From NCBI GenBank assembly GCA_036406475.1, contig DASXBA010000191.1:1-36536 (forward strand): 36,536 nucleotides of DNA, in the 5' to 3' direction. Every line of letters begins with the position of its first letter. The first letter of the stretch is position 1. The position numbers and the translations under genes are program-made. The notes beneath the pieces are model-generated. The model worked only from the letters and a program-made list of their open reading frames with translations. It was not told the DNA's origin and did no database searches. Below are positions 36,513 to 36,536 of this stretch, piece after piece. The stretch comes from DASXBA01 sp036406475. GTDB taxonomy: Bacteria > Actinomycetota > Thermoleophilia > Solirubrobacterales > Thermoleophilaceae.

Positions 36513-36536
36513 GTGCGGTGCGAAACCGTAGCAACG

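Noticed and set aside
1..36536. tRNA or rRNA genes, CRISPR arrays, insertion sequences, prophage or integrase
   Set aside because: No cloverleaf-like or rRNA sequence, no spaced repeats, no transposase or integrase motifs were seen. Intergenic gaps are short, the longest 343 bp.

Overview
The window is about 36.5 kb of high-GC chromosomal DNA carrying an almost unbroken run of housekeeping genes on the minus strand. The organism is most likely an actinobacterium of the class Thermoleophilia (Solirubrobacterales or a relative). The reasons are the GC-rich third positions, many GTG starts, meso-DAP biosynthesis by the LL-diaminopimelate aminotransferase route, DUF3052 and PadR genes, a secreted protein opening with an LGGTSYA-type leader followed by DI-x-NG repeats, and a basic C-terminal module (DRYC..GGGSLR..YPT) on a secreted carboxypeptidase. 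The last two I associate with this class from memory. No database was searched.

Read in the direction of transcription (right to left), the backbone is rpsO, peroxiredoxin, DsbA-like protein, M14 carboxypeptidase, pnp, M16 peptidase, cupin, dapB, an AbiEi/DUF559-like gene, a Pro-rich coiled-coil protein, dapA, rnj (RNase J), ftsK, a rodZ-like gene, cinA, thpR, a GNAT gene, mreB, a small membrane protein, recA, recX, rny (RNase Y), a lipoprotein, padR, a glycolipid-binding protein, miaB, miaA, a penicillin-acylase-family enzyme, dapF and dapL (cut by the window edge). The order rpsO-pnp-M16-dapB-dapA-rnj-ftsK-rodZ-cinA-recA-recX-rny-miaB-miaA-dapF is an old conserved order shared with Firmicutes and many Actinobacteria. 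Here it is interrupted by accessory genes, and pgsA is missing from its usual place. Every backbone gene is on the minus strand. All seven plus-strand genes are insertions: a binding-protein-like lipoprotein, the DI-repeat protein, a SnoaL-like protein, a response regulator with its histidine kinase, DUF3052 and a hydrolase-like protein.

The genes group into meso-diaminopimelate synthesis (dapA, dapB, dapL, dapF), RNA decay (pnp, rnj, rny), tRNA A37 modification (miaA, miaB), DNA repair and segregation (recA, recX, ftsK), cell shape (mreB, rodZ-like) and thiol/peroxide chemistry (peroxiredoxin, DsbA-like). Many neighbours overlap by ATGA or GTGA, or by TGATG, which suggests translational coupling.

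The points most worth following are these. DapF has Ser at both positions (73 and 217) where the family has its two catalytic cysteines. An AbiEi/DUF559-like gene has its start codon in the loop of a 47-bp inverted repeat. An alpha/beta-hydrolase-fold protein appears to have lost all three catalytic residues. A binding-protein-like lipoprotein has a shortened C-terminal lobe. A PadR gene has a 30-bp palindrome just upstream, and a penicillin-acylase-family gene sits between miaA and dapF. I saw no mobile element, CRISPR array, tRNA or rRNA.
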